From the NCBI GenBank assembly GCA_002311315.1, contig DBZZ01000021.1:49445-67095 (forward strand): a stretch of 17,651 nucleotides of DNA, in the 5' to 3' direction. Of this stretch, positions 8,638-16,025 are shown piece after piece. Position 1 is the first letter of the stretch. The number at the start of each line of letters is the position of its first letter. The notes below the pieces were generated by a model. That model had not been told where the DNA came from and did not search any database. It saw only the letters and a program-made list of their open reading frames with translations. Source of the stretch: Methylococcaceae bacterium UBA1147 (GTDB lineage Bacteria; Pseudomonadota; Gammaproteobacteria; Methylococcales; UBA1147). A program made the translations under genes and the position numbers.

Positions 8638-8892
8638 ATGTCTTTACTGATTACCGATGAATGCATCAACTGCGACGTTTGCGAGCCGGCGTGCCCAAAT
8701 TTGGCGATCTCACAGGGTGAAGAGATCTATGAAATTGATCCAAATCGATGTACCGAATGCGTTGGCCACTTCGATTCTCCACAATGTGTAGTGGTTTGCC
8801 CCGTGGACTGCATTATTTTGGATCCCGACTGGATCGAGAGCCAGGATGCCTTACACAACAAGTACCTCAAGCTAACTGCAGAGCAGGTGTGA
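8638..8892 (+). CDS. 2[4Fe-4S] ferredoxin, YfhL/Alvin type
   Basis: This is a small (84-residue) cytoplasmic electron carrier with two [4Fe-4S] clusters. Cluster ligands are Cys9, Cys12, Cys15 and Cys19 for one half and Cys38, Cys41, Cys50 and Cys54 for the other, with an extra Cys58. The eight-residue loop between Cys41 and Cys50 and the extended helical C-terminus are the marks of the Allochromatium vinosum-type ferredoxins common in gamma- and betaproteobacteria (YfhL, often just called fdx). The ATG at 8638 gives the family N-terminus; its ribosome binding site is poor. It starts about 30 bases after the readable transposase remnant, so its native promoter may have been disturbed. Its partner here is unknown. 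No neighbouring gene obviously needs it. Confidence 0.92.
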   Translation: MSLLITDECINCDVCEPACPNLAISQGEEIYEIDPNRCTECVGHFDSPQCVVVCPVDCIILDPDWIESQDALHNKYLKLTAEQV

Positions 8893-9016
8893 GACTGTGC
8901 CGATGGCATTAATTGGCAGCCTGAATCGATGATTTAGCTGGCTCTTTTTCTCCTTTAGACGACGCAAACTCAAGCGAATCCACCGATTTCCGCAGTGGCT
9001 AAGGCGCACCCGCTAT

Positions 9017-9041
9017 CGATCTTCAGTCGATCGTGATTTTT
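9017..9041 (+). terminator. Weak terminator-like hairpin after the ferredoxin gene
   Basis: A five-base stem (CGATC/GATCG) with a seven-base loop is followed three bases later by five Ts. It lies about 125 bases after the ferredoxin stop. The stem is short and only moderately GC-rich, so this is a tentative call. Confidence 0.25.
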
Positions 9042-9437
9042 AATCAAAAGAACCCGATGTTCAGAGATTGCATGACTCAGTCAAGGATCGTCGTAACAAA
9101 CAGGCTCCGCTAACCTCCCCCGAACTTTCCGGTTTATCAACCAACCCACCGTTCGCTGCCAACCAGGGAGATCGAAACGCAAGAGCAGGTAGTCCCCGCT
9201 AGGCCTAGGTAATTTTGGATACCCATTGTTCGGAACGCCAGAGGGGATCTGAAATGACATCCGAAAACGCCGTTTAGCCCTCTGAGGGATTGCTACGGGG
9301 CCAGTGCCAAGCATGCGAGGGTGTGTGCCGAACCGGCATGGACGCAGAGCAGCCGAGGGCCCATGGCTGTTGCGTGTTAACGAGTCGATTTTAGTTGACT
9401 TCGATATCCTAAAATCTTTCACTAGGTCACTACACGC

Positions 9438-9453
9438 TGGTAATTCCTTACCA
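9438..9453. promoter_or_regulatory. Inverted repeat TGGTAA-N4-TTACCA upstream of nasC
   Basis: A perfect six-base inverted repeat with a four-base spacer (TGGTAA, TTCC, TTACCA) lies 127 bases before the nasC start, at the entry to the AT-rich upstream region. Its symmetry and position fit a dimeric regulator site for the assimilatory unit. It does not match the NtrC consensus (TGCACC-N5-GGTGCA), and the arms point opposite to a NarL 7-2-7 site. Confidence 0.35.
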
Positions 9454-9541
9454 TAATTTTAAGAAAAAAGACAAATGGTTGTCCAGATTACGTCGTAATT
9501 CTTAACAGGGGTTCCGACATGCATTCGTCTACCCTTTTCCG

Positions 9542-9555
9542 CTATTAAATAATAG
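9542..9555. promoter_or_regulatory. AT-rich inverted repeat just upstream of nasC
   Basis: CTATTA (9542-9547) and TAATAG (9550-9555) form a perfect inverted repeat with a two-base spacer, 25 bases before the nasC ATG. It overlaps the place where a -10 element or the mRNA leader would be. It may be an operator or simply AT-rich promoter DNA. Confidence 0.25.
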
Positions 9556-9579
9556 TGCTTTGAATTTAATGGACTGGTT

Positions 9580-10812
9580 ATGAAACAACGATTAGTCGTT
9601 ATTGGTAATGGCATGGCCGGTATCAGAACCGTCGAGGAATTACTTGAAATTGCGCCGGAGAAGTATGAAATCACTGTGTTCGGCAGCGAACCCTATGGCA
9701 ACTATAACCGTATCATGCTGTCTTCGGTGCTCAGTGGTGAAAAAAATATTGAAGATATCGTCATCAATGACCGCCAATGGTATGTCGATCACAAGATTGT
9801 GTTACATGCCGGTTCGGATAAAGCCGTTGTTGATATTAATCGTAGCAGTAAGTGTGTTATTGCCAAGGATGGAACCCGTGCTCAATATGATCGATTGCTG
9901 ATTGCCACCGGATCCAAACCTGTCGTTCCTGATATTCCAGGTACCGACCTGGAGGGTGTTATTAGTTTTCGCGATATATTCGATGTCAATACAATGATTG
10001 AATACAGTCGCAACCATAAAAAAGCGGTTGTACTGGGAGGAGGCTTACTGGGGTTGGAAGCGGCGAATGGCTTGATCTTAAGAGGCATGCAGGTGACTGT
10101 GATTCATAGCAAACCAGTATTGCTTAATCGACAAATGGATCGACAGGCCGGAGAAATGTTACAACACGAACTAGAAGTACGCGGATTGCAATTTAAAATG
10201 CCCGCAAGAGCACAACAATTAATTTCGGATAAAAACGGCCTGATTAAAGCGGTACGTTTTGCTGATGGTAGTGAACTGGAATGCGATCTACTGATCACTG
10301 CAATAGGAATAAGGCCTAATCTAGCCCTGGCAAAAAAGGCAAACCTTTATTGCGAACGTGGGATTGTCGTTAATGATAATCTGCAATCCTTTGACCCCAG
10401 TATTTATGCGGTAGGAGAATGCATTCAACATCGTGGTAAAACATTTGGCCTGGTTGCCCCCTTATTTGAACAAGCAAAAGTATGCGCCAACCATTTGAGT
10501 GGTCACGGTTGGGCTGATTACAAAACTTTGCCGACTGCAACCATGCTTAAAGTTTCCGGCATCAATTTATTTTCGGTCGGTAACTTTCTGGGGGATGAAC
10601 ATTGTGAAACCATTCAGTTTACCGACCCGGCATTGGGCATATACAAAAAACTGGTTATCTTGAATAACAAACTGATCGGTGCAGTGCTTTATGGGAATAC
10701 GGCTGATAGCAACTGGTATCACGAATTACTGAACACAGAACAGGACATCACCGATATCAGAGAACATTTAATTTTTGGTCAAGCCAATCTTCCTACGACA
10801 GAGTCAGCATGA
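9580..10812 (+). CDS. nasC: NirB/NasC-like FAD-dependent NAD(P)H reductase of assimilatory nitrate reductase
   Basis: This is a pyridine nucleotide-disulfide-type flavoprotein of 410 residues, similar to the N-terminal half of NADH nitrite reductase NirB and to the electron-transfer subunit of assimilatory nitrate reductase. The FAD-binding GNGMAG lies at residues 9-14, the second Rossmann motif GGGLLG (NAD(P)H) at 153-158, and the second FAD motif YAVGEC at 276-281. Unlike Klebsiella NasC as I recall it, there is no CxC or CxxC pair and hence no Fe-S domain of its own. There is also no sirohaem domain, so it is not NirB itself. It overlaps nasA by ATGA, which strongly suggests it feeds NasA. 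The ribosome binding site (GGA about nine bases before the ATG) is modest. The symbol is by function; nasB is used in some species. Confidence 0.85.
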   Translation: MKQRLVVIGNGMAGIRTVEELLEIAPEKYEITVFGSEPYGNYNRIMLSSVLSGEKNIEDIVINDRQWYVDHKIVLHAGSDKAVVDINRSSKCVIAKDGTRAQYDRLLIATGSKPVVPDIPGTDLEGVISFRDIFDVNTMIEYSRNHKKAVVLGGGLLGLEAANGLILRGMQVTVIHSKPVLLNRQMDRQAGEMLQHELEVRGLQFKMPARAQQLISDKNGLIKAVRFADGSELECDLLITAIGIRPNLALAKKANLYCERGIVVNDNLQSFDPSIYAVGECIQHRGKTFGLVAPLFEQAKVCANHLSGHGWADYKTLPTATMLKVSGINLFSVGNFLGDEHCETIQFTDPALGIYKKLVILNNKLIGAVLYGNTADSNWYHELLNTEQDITDIREHLIFGQANLPTTESA

Positions 10813-13490
10813 GTAGTGACAACGACATCGAATTAAAAGTTGTTCATACCACCTGCCCATATTGCGGTGTTGGGTGCGGCATCACAGCCCACGTTGACCA
10901 GGAACAACATCGGTTGCAGATACAAGGTGATCACTGTCATCCGGCTAATTTTGGCAGACTCTGTTCCAAAGGTTCATCATTGGCAGATACCATCGAATTA
11001 AAAAGTCGTCTGCTGGAACCCACTGTATACGGTCGTGAATGCAGTTGGTCAGAAGCCTTGGATATGGTTGCCGATTCTTTCACCAGTACCATCAAACAAT
11101 ACGGTCCTGATGCTGTTGCTATATATGGCTCCGGTCAATTATTGACGGAAGATTATTATGTTGCCAATAAACTCATGAAAGGATTTATTGGCAGCGGCAA
11201 TATGGATACCAACAGCCGTTTGTGCATGTCTTCTGTCGTGGCAGGATACAAACGCGCATTTGGCGCAGATACTGTGCCCGGTTGCTATGATGACTATGAG
11301 CAGGCTGAGATGATTGTATTGATCGGTTCTAATACCGCTTGGTGTCATCCGGTTAGCTTTCAGCGTATTCGTGCAGCCAAAGAGAACAATCCTGATTTAA
11401 AAATCGTGGTCATCGACCCTCGTCGTACCGCCAGTTGTGAACTTGCCGATTTACACCTTCCCATAGCGATCGGTAGCGATACTATTCTGTTCAACAGCTT
11501 GCTAAATTACCTAAATCAACAGGATGCTCTGGATCAACAGTATATTCGGCAGCATACTGAAGGTTGGGCGGAAACATTAATATCTGCTCAAACAAGCAGT
11601 TCTGATAGCGCACGGGTTGCAGAGCACTGTAGATTACGACCACAGGATGTAGAGCTTTTTTTCAACTGGTTTGCCAGTCACAAAAAAGTCATGAGCCTGT
11701 TCAGCCAGGGCATTAATCAGTCCTCTTCCGGTACAGATAAAGTCAACAGCATTATTAATTGTCATCTGGCTACCGGCAGTATTGGTAAGCCCGGGATGGG
11801 TCCTTTTTCTTTGACAGGACAACCCAATGCGATGGGAGGACGTGAAGTCGGGGGGTTGGCACATCAATTGGCTGCCCATATGGACTTCAGTAATAGCAAA
11901 GATATAGAAAGAGTTGCGCGCTTCTGGAACACCCATACAATTGCGCGCAAACCCGGCTATGCTGCGGTTGATTTATTCAATGCCATCCATGATGGAAAAG
12001 TAAAAGCCATATGGATCATGGGTACCAATCCCGTAGTTAGTCTCCCAAATGCTGATAAAGTCAAACAAGCGCTGCAACGTTGTGATTTTGTGGTGGTTTC
12101 TGATTGTATTTCCGAAACCGATACCACGGCATTGGCACATGTGAAATTACCTGCATTGGGCTGGAGTGAAAAAGACGGTACGGTCACCAATTCAGAACGA
12201 CGTATTTCCCGTCAGCGAGCCTTGTTTGAACCAGCCGGTAGTGCCAAGCCGGATTGGTGGATTGTGACCCAGGTTGCTCGTCGTATGGGCTATGAACACG
12301 CTTTTCACTATACCCGGAGTGTCGAAATTTTCCGTGAGCATGCGGCGCTTTCAGGTTATGAAAATAATCCACAGCAACAAGTCCGGGATTTCGATATTTC
12401 AGCTTTTGCTGAGATAAGTCAGCATGATTACGACCATTTACAACCGACACAATGGCCAGTCAATCATGAATACCCAGAAGGTTTACAGCGACTCTTTGCC
12501 GATGGACATTTTTTTACCCCATCAGGAAAAGCACAATTCATTGCCATAACACCCAGACGGCCCGTCAACCTGCCCAACCAGGACTATCCTTTAATATTAA
12601 ATACCGGGCGCATACGGGATCAATGGCATACCATGACGCGAACGGCATTAGCAGCCAACCTAAATCAACACAAACCGGAACCCTTTGTTGAAATTCATCC
12701 GCTTGATGCACAACAGTATCAACTGATGCACAACACCCTGGCGCTTATTGAGAGCACCTGGGGGAAAATGATGGCCAGGGTTCAACTAACAGACACTCAA
12801 CAACAAGGAACGTTGTTTGTTCCCATGCATTGGACTGAACAATACGCCAGTCATGGGCGTATTGGGGCATTGGTCAATCCAGTAGTTGATCCAATTTCCA
12901 ATCAACCGGAAAGCAAGCATACGCCTGTGCGTATAAAAACCTACCCGGCAGCCTGGTATGGATTTATTTTGTCTCGACATCCCCTAAAATTCAAACAACC
13001 GGAATACCTGATTAAGGTAACAGGCGAACAGTTCTATCGTTATGAAATGGCCGGTGAAGAAGTGCCCGAAACATGGCAAGCATGGACCCGACATGTCCTC
13101 TGCAACACCCATCATGAAACCCCTCAATGGCAGGAATATATAGATCCCTCTATGGGTACATACAGAGCCGCACGAATACTTGATAATCAATTGGAGAGCA
13201 TCTTTTTTGTCGCACCAACGATTGATCTGCCCGAGCGGAGCTGGTTGACCGGTCTGTTTGTAAAACCCGTCCTTAAAAAAGATGAACGCCTGGCTCTACT
13301 GATCGGGAAACCACCATTAGGTACTCAAGACATTGGACCCATTGTTTGCTCATGCTTTAATGTGGGCGAAAAAACCATACAGGCTGCCATCAAAGAGAAA
13401 GAACTAAAGTCTCATCAGGAAATCGGGCTATGTTTAAAAGCCGGTACCAATTGCGGATCTTGTATTCCTGAAATAAAAGCGCTGTTGTGA
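10809..13490 (+). CDS. nasA: Assimilatory nitrate reductase catalytic subunit NasA with C-terminal [2Fe-2S] (BFD-like) domain
   Basis: This is a cytoplasmic molybdenum bis-MGD enzyme that reduces nitrate to nitrite for nitrogen assimilation. The N-terminal [4Fe-4S] cluster is bound by Cys16, Cys19, Cys23 and Cys52 (CPYCGVGC and GRLCSKG). The molybdopterin oxidoreductase core follows (GSNTAWCHPVSFQR, GTNPVVSLPNAD, GQPNAMGGREVGG), then the dinucleotide-binding domain (NTGRIRDQWHTMTRT). The last 50 residues form a BFD-like [2Fe-2S] domain with Cys847, Cys849, Cys882 and Cys885, which should accept electrons from the flavoprotein encoded just upstream. At 893 residues it has the length of NasA proteins carrying this tail and no export signal, which separates it from periplasmic NapA. 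It could be confused with formate dehydrogenase, but the motif set and the partner fit NasA. No nitrite reductase gene follows. Confidence 0.94.
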   Translation: MSSDNDIELKVVHTTCPYCGVGCGITAHVDQEQHRLQIQGDHCHPANFGRLCSKGSSLADTIELKSRLLEPTVYGRECSWSEALDMVADSFTSTIKQYGPDAVAIYGSGQLLTEDYYVANKLMKGFIGSGNMDTNSRLCMSSVVAGYKRAFGADTVPGCYDDYEQAEMIVLIGSNTAWCHPVSFQRIRAAKENNPDLKIVVIDPRRTASCELADLHLPIAIGSDTILFNSLLNYLNQQDALDQQYIRQHTEGWAETLISAQTSSSDSARVAEHCRLRPQDVELFFNWFASHKKVMSLFSQGINQSSSGTDKVNSIINCHLATGSIGKPGMGPFSLTGQPNAMGGREVGGLAHQLAAHMDFSNSKDIERVARFWNTHTIARKPGYAAVDLFNAIHDGKVKAIWIMGTNPVVSLPNADKVKQALQRCDFVVVSDCISETDTTALAHVKLPALGWSEKDGTVTNSERRISRQRALFEPAGSAKPDWWIVTQVARRMGYEHAFHYTRSVEIFREHAALSGYENNPQQQVRDFDISAFAEISQHDYDHLQPTQWPVNHEYPEGLQRLFADGHFFTPSGKAQFIAITPRRPVNLPNQDYPLILNTGRIRDQWHTMTRTALAANLNQHKPEPFVEIHPLDAQQYQLMHNTLALIESTWGKMMARVQLTDTQQQGTLFVPMHWTEQYASHGRIGALVNPVVDPISNQPESKHTPVRIKTYPAAWYGFILSRHPLKFKQPEYLIKVTGEQFYRYEMAGEEVPETWQAWTRHVLCNTHHETPQWQEYIDPSMGTYRAARILDNQLESIFFVAPTIDLPERSWLTGLFVKPVLKKDERLALLIGKPPLGTQDIGPIVCSCFNVGEKTIQAAIKEKELKSHQEIGLCLKAGTNCGSCIPEIKALL

Positions 13491-13543
13491 ATCGGCAAAA
13501 GATGGATTAATAATGTTTTTCAAAATAAACAAAAGCTGACCGG

Positions 13544-13656
13544 ATTACCCACAAAGCTCAACCTTTATCTAAAGAACGGCTATGCTGAAAATAGACAATC
13601 AAATCAGGTGCGTTCTGATGGGTAATGATTCATAACAATTTTAAAGAGGGTTGAGC
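13544..13656. repeat. Two interleaved pairs of inverted repeats after nasA
   Basis: ATTACCCA (13544-13551) is complementary to TGGGTAAT (13619-13626), and GCTCAACC (13556-13563) to GGTTGAGC (13649-13656). The order is A, B, A', B', so the two stems cannot both form as simple nested hairpins; together they would make a pseudoknot. Both arm sets are exact over 8 bases. Confidence 0.35.
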
Positions 13657-14327
13657 GAATCCCGTCTCAGTTCCCTCTCGCAGTGAAAGAGCGTATCCAG
13701 ATAGTGAGGAGCATTCTGTGAGCTAAACCCCAGGTTCAGATCAGCAAAGGATGAGTACCAAGTTTTAGCGGTTATCCAGAAGCCAGGTGGTTGTTTGGAT
13801 AAAGGGATATAAATCCTTGAGCATGAAATTCAAAGAGCCGGATGTTCTGGCAATGCTCATGTACAGCCATCTATTCCCGGATACATCCTGGGCCAGATTT
13901 CAAAAACGGGGCGTTATCGAAAGGGGAAGTAGACTAGGTGGAGTCCTAACGCTAGGCAGTATGAAACTGCACCGCACGAAACAGGAGACCCCACGCCCGC
14001 ACCTTAACGACTCTTCCTTCGGTATCTACGTATGTCGTCACCTTGCCCCTGACTAGGGCATCTCCAGAAAGATATCATTCTACCAGCGCGGAATTTTGCA
14101 CCAGTGAAACGCATGGCAATATTTGGTCGCGTAGGCATTACCGAAATATGAAGTAACCTCCAATGATGCTCGTTAACCCACTGATTTATCGTTGTGACTC
14201 GTCACTGTCTAGATCTTGGCCGATCGAATAAGAAAGCAACAAAGACGAACCGCTGGGCTTTCCGGACCACATCATCCATTCCACAATGGGTATGCAGCGA
14301 CTACCCTACCGGATGAAGTGTCCGCGC

Positions 14328-14331
14328 GGAG
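14328..14331 (+). promoter_or_regulatory. Ribosome binding site supporting a TTG start
   Basis: GGAG sits nine bases before the TTG at 14341. No ATG in frame lies before the conserved FAD-binding strand, so TTG is the likely start of the oxidoreductase. Confidence 0.6.
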
Positions 14332-14340
14332 AACAACACC

Positions 14341-15423
14341 TTGAACCAGGAACTGGATTTTGACTGCCTTGTCGTCGGACAGGGGCTTGCAGGATCAATC
14401 CTGTCCTGGCTGCTTCACAAGCACGGACAACGGGTTCTGGTTGTCGACCGTGGCAGCAAGGAATCGGCATCGGCAATTGCAGCAGGCATCATCAACCCGG
14501 TTGCCGGCCGACGGCTGGTCAAGTATCCGCAGGCCGAAGCCTGCCTGGAACACGCGAGGTCGCTGTATGCAGACCTCGGCCACGATCTCGGCCAGACCTT
14601 CTACCGAGAACAGCCCATGACCCGGCTGTTCGATCGTCCTGAACAACAGGAAACCTGGGCCAAAAGAAAAGGCGCCAAGGACTACCAAACCTATCTCGGC
14701 AGCCGTTTCGAGCGTGAACAGTATTCACCCGTTCCGGCAAATCAATTCGGCGGTTTCTACCAGCACGGATGTGGCCACCTTGACACACGGGGCCTGTTGG
14801 CCGCACTAAGAAAGTTCTTCAGATCGATCAACTGCCTCACCGAACGCGACTTCTCCTGGCATCATGTCTCCACCACACAAGACGGCCTCAAATGGAACGG
14901 CTATACCATTAAACACGTGATCAGCTGTGAAGGGTTTCGATCGCGGAACAATCCTTACTTTTCCTGGCTGCCCTACCAATGCTCAAAGGGCGAAATCCTG
15001 ACGCTTGAGAGTGACCGACATCTACCCGACTCGATGGTCAGCAATGGGAAATGGGTCTTGCCTCTGGGTGGGAATCTACTCAGAGCCGGGGCTACCTACC
15101 AGTGGCAAACGCTTGATTCGTTGATCTCCACCGAGGCCGAAGCAACCCTTCGATCTGCGGCGATCGAACTACTGGGAACGGGCACCCACCTGACCCTCCA
15201 CGAACACGTCGCCGGGGTCCGTGCCGGCACACGGGACAAGCACCCCTTCGCAGGCTTTCATCCGGCCGTAACCGGGATCGGAATATTCGGTGGTTTCGGT
15301 TCACGAGGAGTCCTGACCATTCCGTATTACGCAGACTGCTTCGTGCAACTGGTACTCGATGACAATCCGCTGCCCGGCGAAATCGATATCGCACGATACA
15401 TTGACCGGTATGCGACTGGTTAA
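14341..15423 (+). CDS. DAO-family FAD-dependent oxidoreductase, MnmC oxidase domain-like
   Basis: This is a 360-residue glycine/D-amino-acid-oxidase-type flavoprotein. The dinucleotide-binding GQGLAG is at residues 13-18 with the acidic residue of strand 2 at Asp36, and AAGIINPVAG follows at about 47-56, where MnmC has GALYPL. Near the C-terminus, VRAGTRDKHPFAG and GFGSRGVLTIPYYAD match in spacing the VRCATRDHLPMVG and ALGSRGLCSAPLCAE segments that I recall from the oxidase half of E. coli MnmC. That domain cleaves cmnm5U to nm5U in the wobble position of tRNA. The gene overlaps a YtqB/MnmM-like methyltransferase, which would do the next step. Alternatives are a general amine oxidase (ThiO or sarcosine oxidase-like). 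The FAD-oxidoreductase assignment is firm; the tRNA role is inference. The start is TTG. Confidence 0.8.
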   Translation: MNQELDFDCLVVGQGLAGSILSWLLHKHGQRVLVVDRGSKESASAIAAGIINPVAGRRLVKYPQAEACLEHARSLYADLGHDLGQTFYREQPMTRLFDRPEQQETWAKRKGAKDYQTYLGSRFEREQYSPVPANQFGGFYQHGCGHLDTRGLLAALRKFFRSINCLTERDFSWHHVSTTQDGLKWNGYTIKHVISCEGFRSRNNPYFSWLPYQCSKGEILTLESDRHLPDSMVSNGKWVLPLGGNLLRAGATYQWQTLDSLISTEAEATLRSAAIELLGTGTHLTLHEHVAGVRAGTRDKHPFAGFHPAVTGIGIFGGFGSRGVLTIPYYADCFVQLVLDDNPLPGEIDIARYIDRYATG

Positions 15424-15973
15424 GGTCGCCCAGTCCCGAATCGCCGAGGTTCTGGGGCCCGGCGATATCGCCATCGACGCCACCACCGGAAATGGGGTGG
15501 ATACGGCGTTTCTGGCCCGCACTGTAGGAACGGAAGGCCTGGTCTACGGTTTCGATATCCAGCAAAAGGCCATCTGCGCCACCGGTGAACTGCTGTGCAC
15601 CCTGGGACTGAAAAACAGAGCTCTGTTGATCATGGAAAACCACGCCGACATGGCTCATCATATCCATCGAAGACACCGAACACGAATCCGGGCCATCATG
15701 TTCAACCTCGGTTACCTACCCGGGGCCGACCCGGCCATCGTAACCCGCACTGGTTCCACGCTGATCGCGCTGGAAAAGGCGTGTAAACTTCTTGCTCCCG
15801 GCGGCCGCATCGCGGTACTGGCCTACACCGGACATCCTGGCGGCCAGTCTGAAACCGACGAAGTCAGGGCCATGGCCAACAGTCTGCCGGACAATTACAC
15901 CGTAACTGTCGAACGGCCATCCAACACCCTCAAATCACCACCGGAACTGATCGTGATCGATCGCCTGGCTTGA
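15410..15973 (+). CDS. mnmM: Class I SAM methyltransferase, YtqB/MnmM family (tRNA mnm5(s2)U methyltransferase)
   Basis: This is a 187-residue S-adenosylmethionine-dependent methyltransferase of the family once labelled rRNA methylase (PF06962). SAM-binding motif I is DATTGNG (residues 23-29), the strand-2 acidic motif is FDIQ (48-51), and the family-specific segments FNLGYLPGAD (98-107), YTGHPGG (139-145) and SPPELIVIDR (176-185) are all present, as I recall them in Bacillus subtilis YtqB. YtqB was identified as MnmM, which methylates nm5(s2)U to mnm5(s2)U in tRNA. The frame opens further upstream at 15359, but the ATG at 15410 gives the normal family N-terminus. It overlaps the upstream flavoprotein gene by 14 bases. 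Transfer of function from Bacillus is reasonable but untested here. Confidence 0.85.
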   Translation: MRLVKVAQSRIAEVLGPGDIAIDATTGNGVDTAFLARTVGTEGLVYGFDIQQKAICATGELLCTLGLKNRALLIMENHADMAHHIHRRHRTRIRAIMFNLGYLPGADPAIVTRTGSTLIALEKACKLLAPGGRIAVLAYTGHPGGQSETDEVRAMANSLPDNYTVTVERPSNTLKSPPELIVIDRLA

Positions 15974-16025
15974 GAAGGGAAAACAGGCCCGAAGAAACTA
16001 GACCTCGGCAGCAATCGAACGCGGT

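Larger units (their letters stand above)
8893..9579. other. Gene-poor stretch between ferredoxin and nasC
   Basis: No gene is recognised. A weak hairpin (CGATC 9017-9021, GATCG 9029-9033) followed by five Ts at 9037-9041 could end the ferredoxin transcript. On the minus strand 9081-9422 is an uninterrupted 113-codon frame of arginine- and proline-rich composition that I cannot match to any family. The last 150 bases are AT-rich and probably hold the nasC promoter; two inverted repeats there are listed separately. Confidence 0.55.
13491..14340. other. Gene-poor stretch between nasA and the FAD oxidoreductase
   Basis: No recognisable gene lies here. One plus-strand frame (13787-14056, GTG start, 89 codons) has no clear ribosome binding site and resembles nothing I know. 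Near the nasA end are two pairs of 8-base inverted repeats in interleaved order (described as a separate feature), and GTGAC-TC-GTCAC lies at 14194-14205. No good rho-independent terminator is visible after nasA. Base composition rises from the AT-rich side toward the GC-richer housekeeping genes within this stretch, so it probably contains the boundary between two kinds of DNA. Confidence 0.55.

Noticed and set aside
8295..9432. Direct repeat CTAGGTCACTA at 8295-8305 and 9422-9432 flanking about 1.1 kb that holds the transposase remnant
   Set aside because: Exact 11-base repeats are expected many times by chance in 17.6 kb. IS5-family elements make short (about 4-base) target duplications, and terminal repeats would be inverted. 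The interval also contains the intact ferredoxin gene.
9580..10812. NirB, the nitrite reductase large subunit
   Set aside because: Only the FAD/NAD portion is present. The sirohaem and [4Fe-4S] sulfite/nitrite reductase domains and the BFD cysteines are absent, and the gene is coupled to nasA.
13787..14056. 89-codon plus-strand frame after nasA
   Set aside because: GTG start without a clear ribosome binding site, no family resemblance, and located in a stretch with no other sign of coding.
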